A stretch of 6,284 nt of DNA from the NCBI GenBank assembly GCA_002315715.1, contig DCHY01000018.1:1-6284 (forward strand). The letters run 5' to 3'. Source of the stretch: Clostridiales bacterium UBA1740 (GTDB lineage Bacteria; Bacillota; Clostridia; Oscillospirales; CAG-272). The notes beneath the pieces were generated by a model. That model searched no databases, had not been told where the DNA came from, and saw only the letters and a program-made list of their open reading frames with translations. This document shows positions 6,058 through 6,284 of the stretch, piece after piece (position 1 is the stretch's first letter; every line of letters begins with the position of its first letter). The position numbers and the translations under genes were made by a program.

Positions 6058-6133
6058 GGAAGGTTAGCTCAGTTGGGAGAGCATCTGCCCTACAAGCAGA
6101 GGGTCATAGGTTCGAGCCCTATACTTTCCACCA
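6058..6133 (+). tRNA. tRNA-Val (anticodon UAC) with unusual C33
   Basis: This is a 76-nt gene with encoded CCA. The acceptor pairs GGAAGGT with ACTTTCC (one G-U); the D arm is GCTC/GAGC; the anticodon stem TCTGC/GCAGA encloses the loop CCTACAA; the T arm ATAGG/CCTAT encloses TTCGAGC. The anticodon is TAC (valine), discriminator A73. Position 33 is C, whereas T33 is nearly invariant because it makes the U-turn; the rest of the molecule is normal. It is the first gene in the cluster. Confidence 0.93.
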
Positions 6134-6147
6134 GAGCCGAAAGGCTT
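6134..6147 (+). other. Short hairpin in the tRNA-Val/tRNA-Asp spacer
   Basis: AGCC-GAAA-GGCT (6135-6146) is a perfect 4-bp stem with a GNRA tetraloop, extended by a possible G-U pair. It lies directly after the CCA of tRNA-Val and has no T tract behind it, so it is not a terminator. It may guide tRNA processing or be chance. Confidence 0.4.
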
Positions 6148-6157
6148 GTAGGGATTT

Positions 6158-6234
6158 GGCCTGGTAGCTCAGCTGGTTAGAGCGCTAGCCTGTCACGCTA
6201 GAGGTCGCGGGTTCGAGCCCCGCTCAGGTCGCCA
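6158..6234 (+). tRNA. tRNA-Asp (anticodon GUC)
   Basis: This is a 77-nt gene with encoded CCA. The acceptor GGCCTGG pairs with TCAGGTC (two G-U pairs), the anticodon stem CTAGC/GCTAG encloses CTGTCAC with anticodon GTC, and the T arm is GCGGG/CCCGC. Discriminator G73, as required for bacterial tRNA-Asp. It lies 24 nt after tRNA-Val in the same transcript. Confidence 0.96.
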
Positions 6235-6242
6235 TCCTCTAC

Positions 6243-6284
<42 letters not shown>

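Noticed and set aside
6090..6092. CTA triplet in the tRNA-Val loop, which might suggest an amber-suppressor anticodon
   Set aside because: With normal 5-bp stem and 7-nt loop numbering the anticodon is TAC; CTA spans positions 33-35, out of register.
5938..6180. 80-codon frame running through the tRNA genes
   Set aside because: It translates the tRNA promoter and tRNAs, which are strongly supported, and is a common false gene call at tRNA clusters.

Overview
The window looks like a chromosomal segment of a Bacillota (Firmicutes) bacterium, probably clostridial and possibly an uncultured gut lineage. This is inferred from strong AGGAG-type ribosome binding sites, consensus sigma-A promoters, tRNA genes with encoded CCA, and the gene families present (BioY, YnbB-type PLP enzyme, YfnB/YjjG-type HAD phosphatase, ECF sigma with a zinc-finger anti-sigma). 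I see no IS element, phage gene, integrase or CRISPR array.

Region 1 (7-3312, minus strand) is a four-gene cell-envelope regulatory operon. In transcription order it holds an ECF sigma factor (2774-3256), a zinc-finger anti-sigma factor with about eight membrane segments (1803-2777), a DUF4097 lipoprotein with an exact 19-residue repeat (830-1813), and a CPBP-family intramembrane metalloprotease (7-833). The protease gene is split into two overlapping frames, apparently by one missing base in a T run. Every gene overlaps the next (4, 11 and 4 nt). The operon begins with a sequence that fits an ECF promoter, TGTAAC-N16-CGTCTA, so the sigma factor probably transcribes its own operon. The logic would be: sigma held at the membrane by the anti-sigma, with an exported lipoprotein and a membrane protease as output or as part of signal relay.

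Region 2 (3312-5342, minus strand) is a two-gene operon: a YjjG/YfnB-type HAD phosphatase and, 1 nt later, a YnbB-type PLP enzyme of the methionine gamma-lyase/aluminium-resistance family. It has a sigma-A promoter with an extended -10 and ends in a clear intrinsic terminator that directly abuts the ECF promoter of region 1.

Region 3 (5364-5948, plus strand) is bioY, the substrate-binding subunit of a biotin ECF transporter, divergent from region 2 with its own sigma-A promoter.

Region 4 (6013-6284, plus strand) is a tRNA operon behind a perfect extended consensus promoter: tRNA-Val(UAC), tRNA-Asp(GUC), and tRNA-Phe(GAA) cut off by the window end. The tRNA-Val gene has C instead of the near-universal T at position 33 while the rest of the cloverleaf is intact.

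The gene families are all known. The least ordinary points are the sigma/anti-sigma/solenoid/protease module with its own promoter, the split protease frame, and the C33 tRNA-Val.
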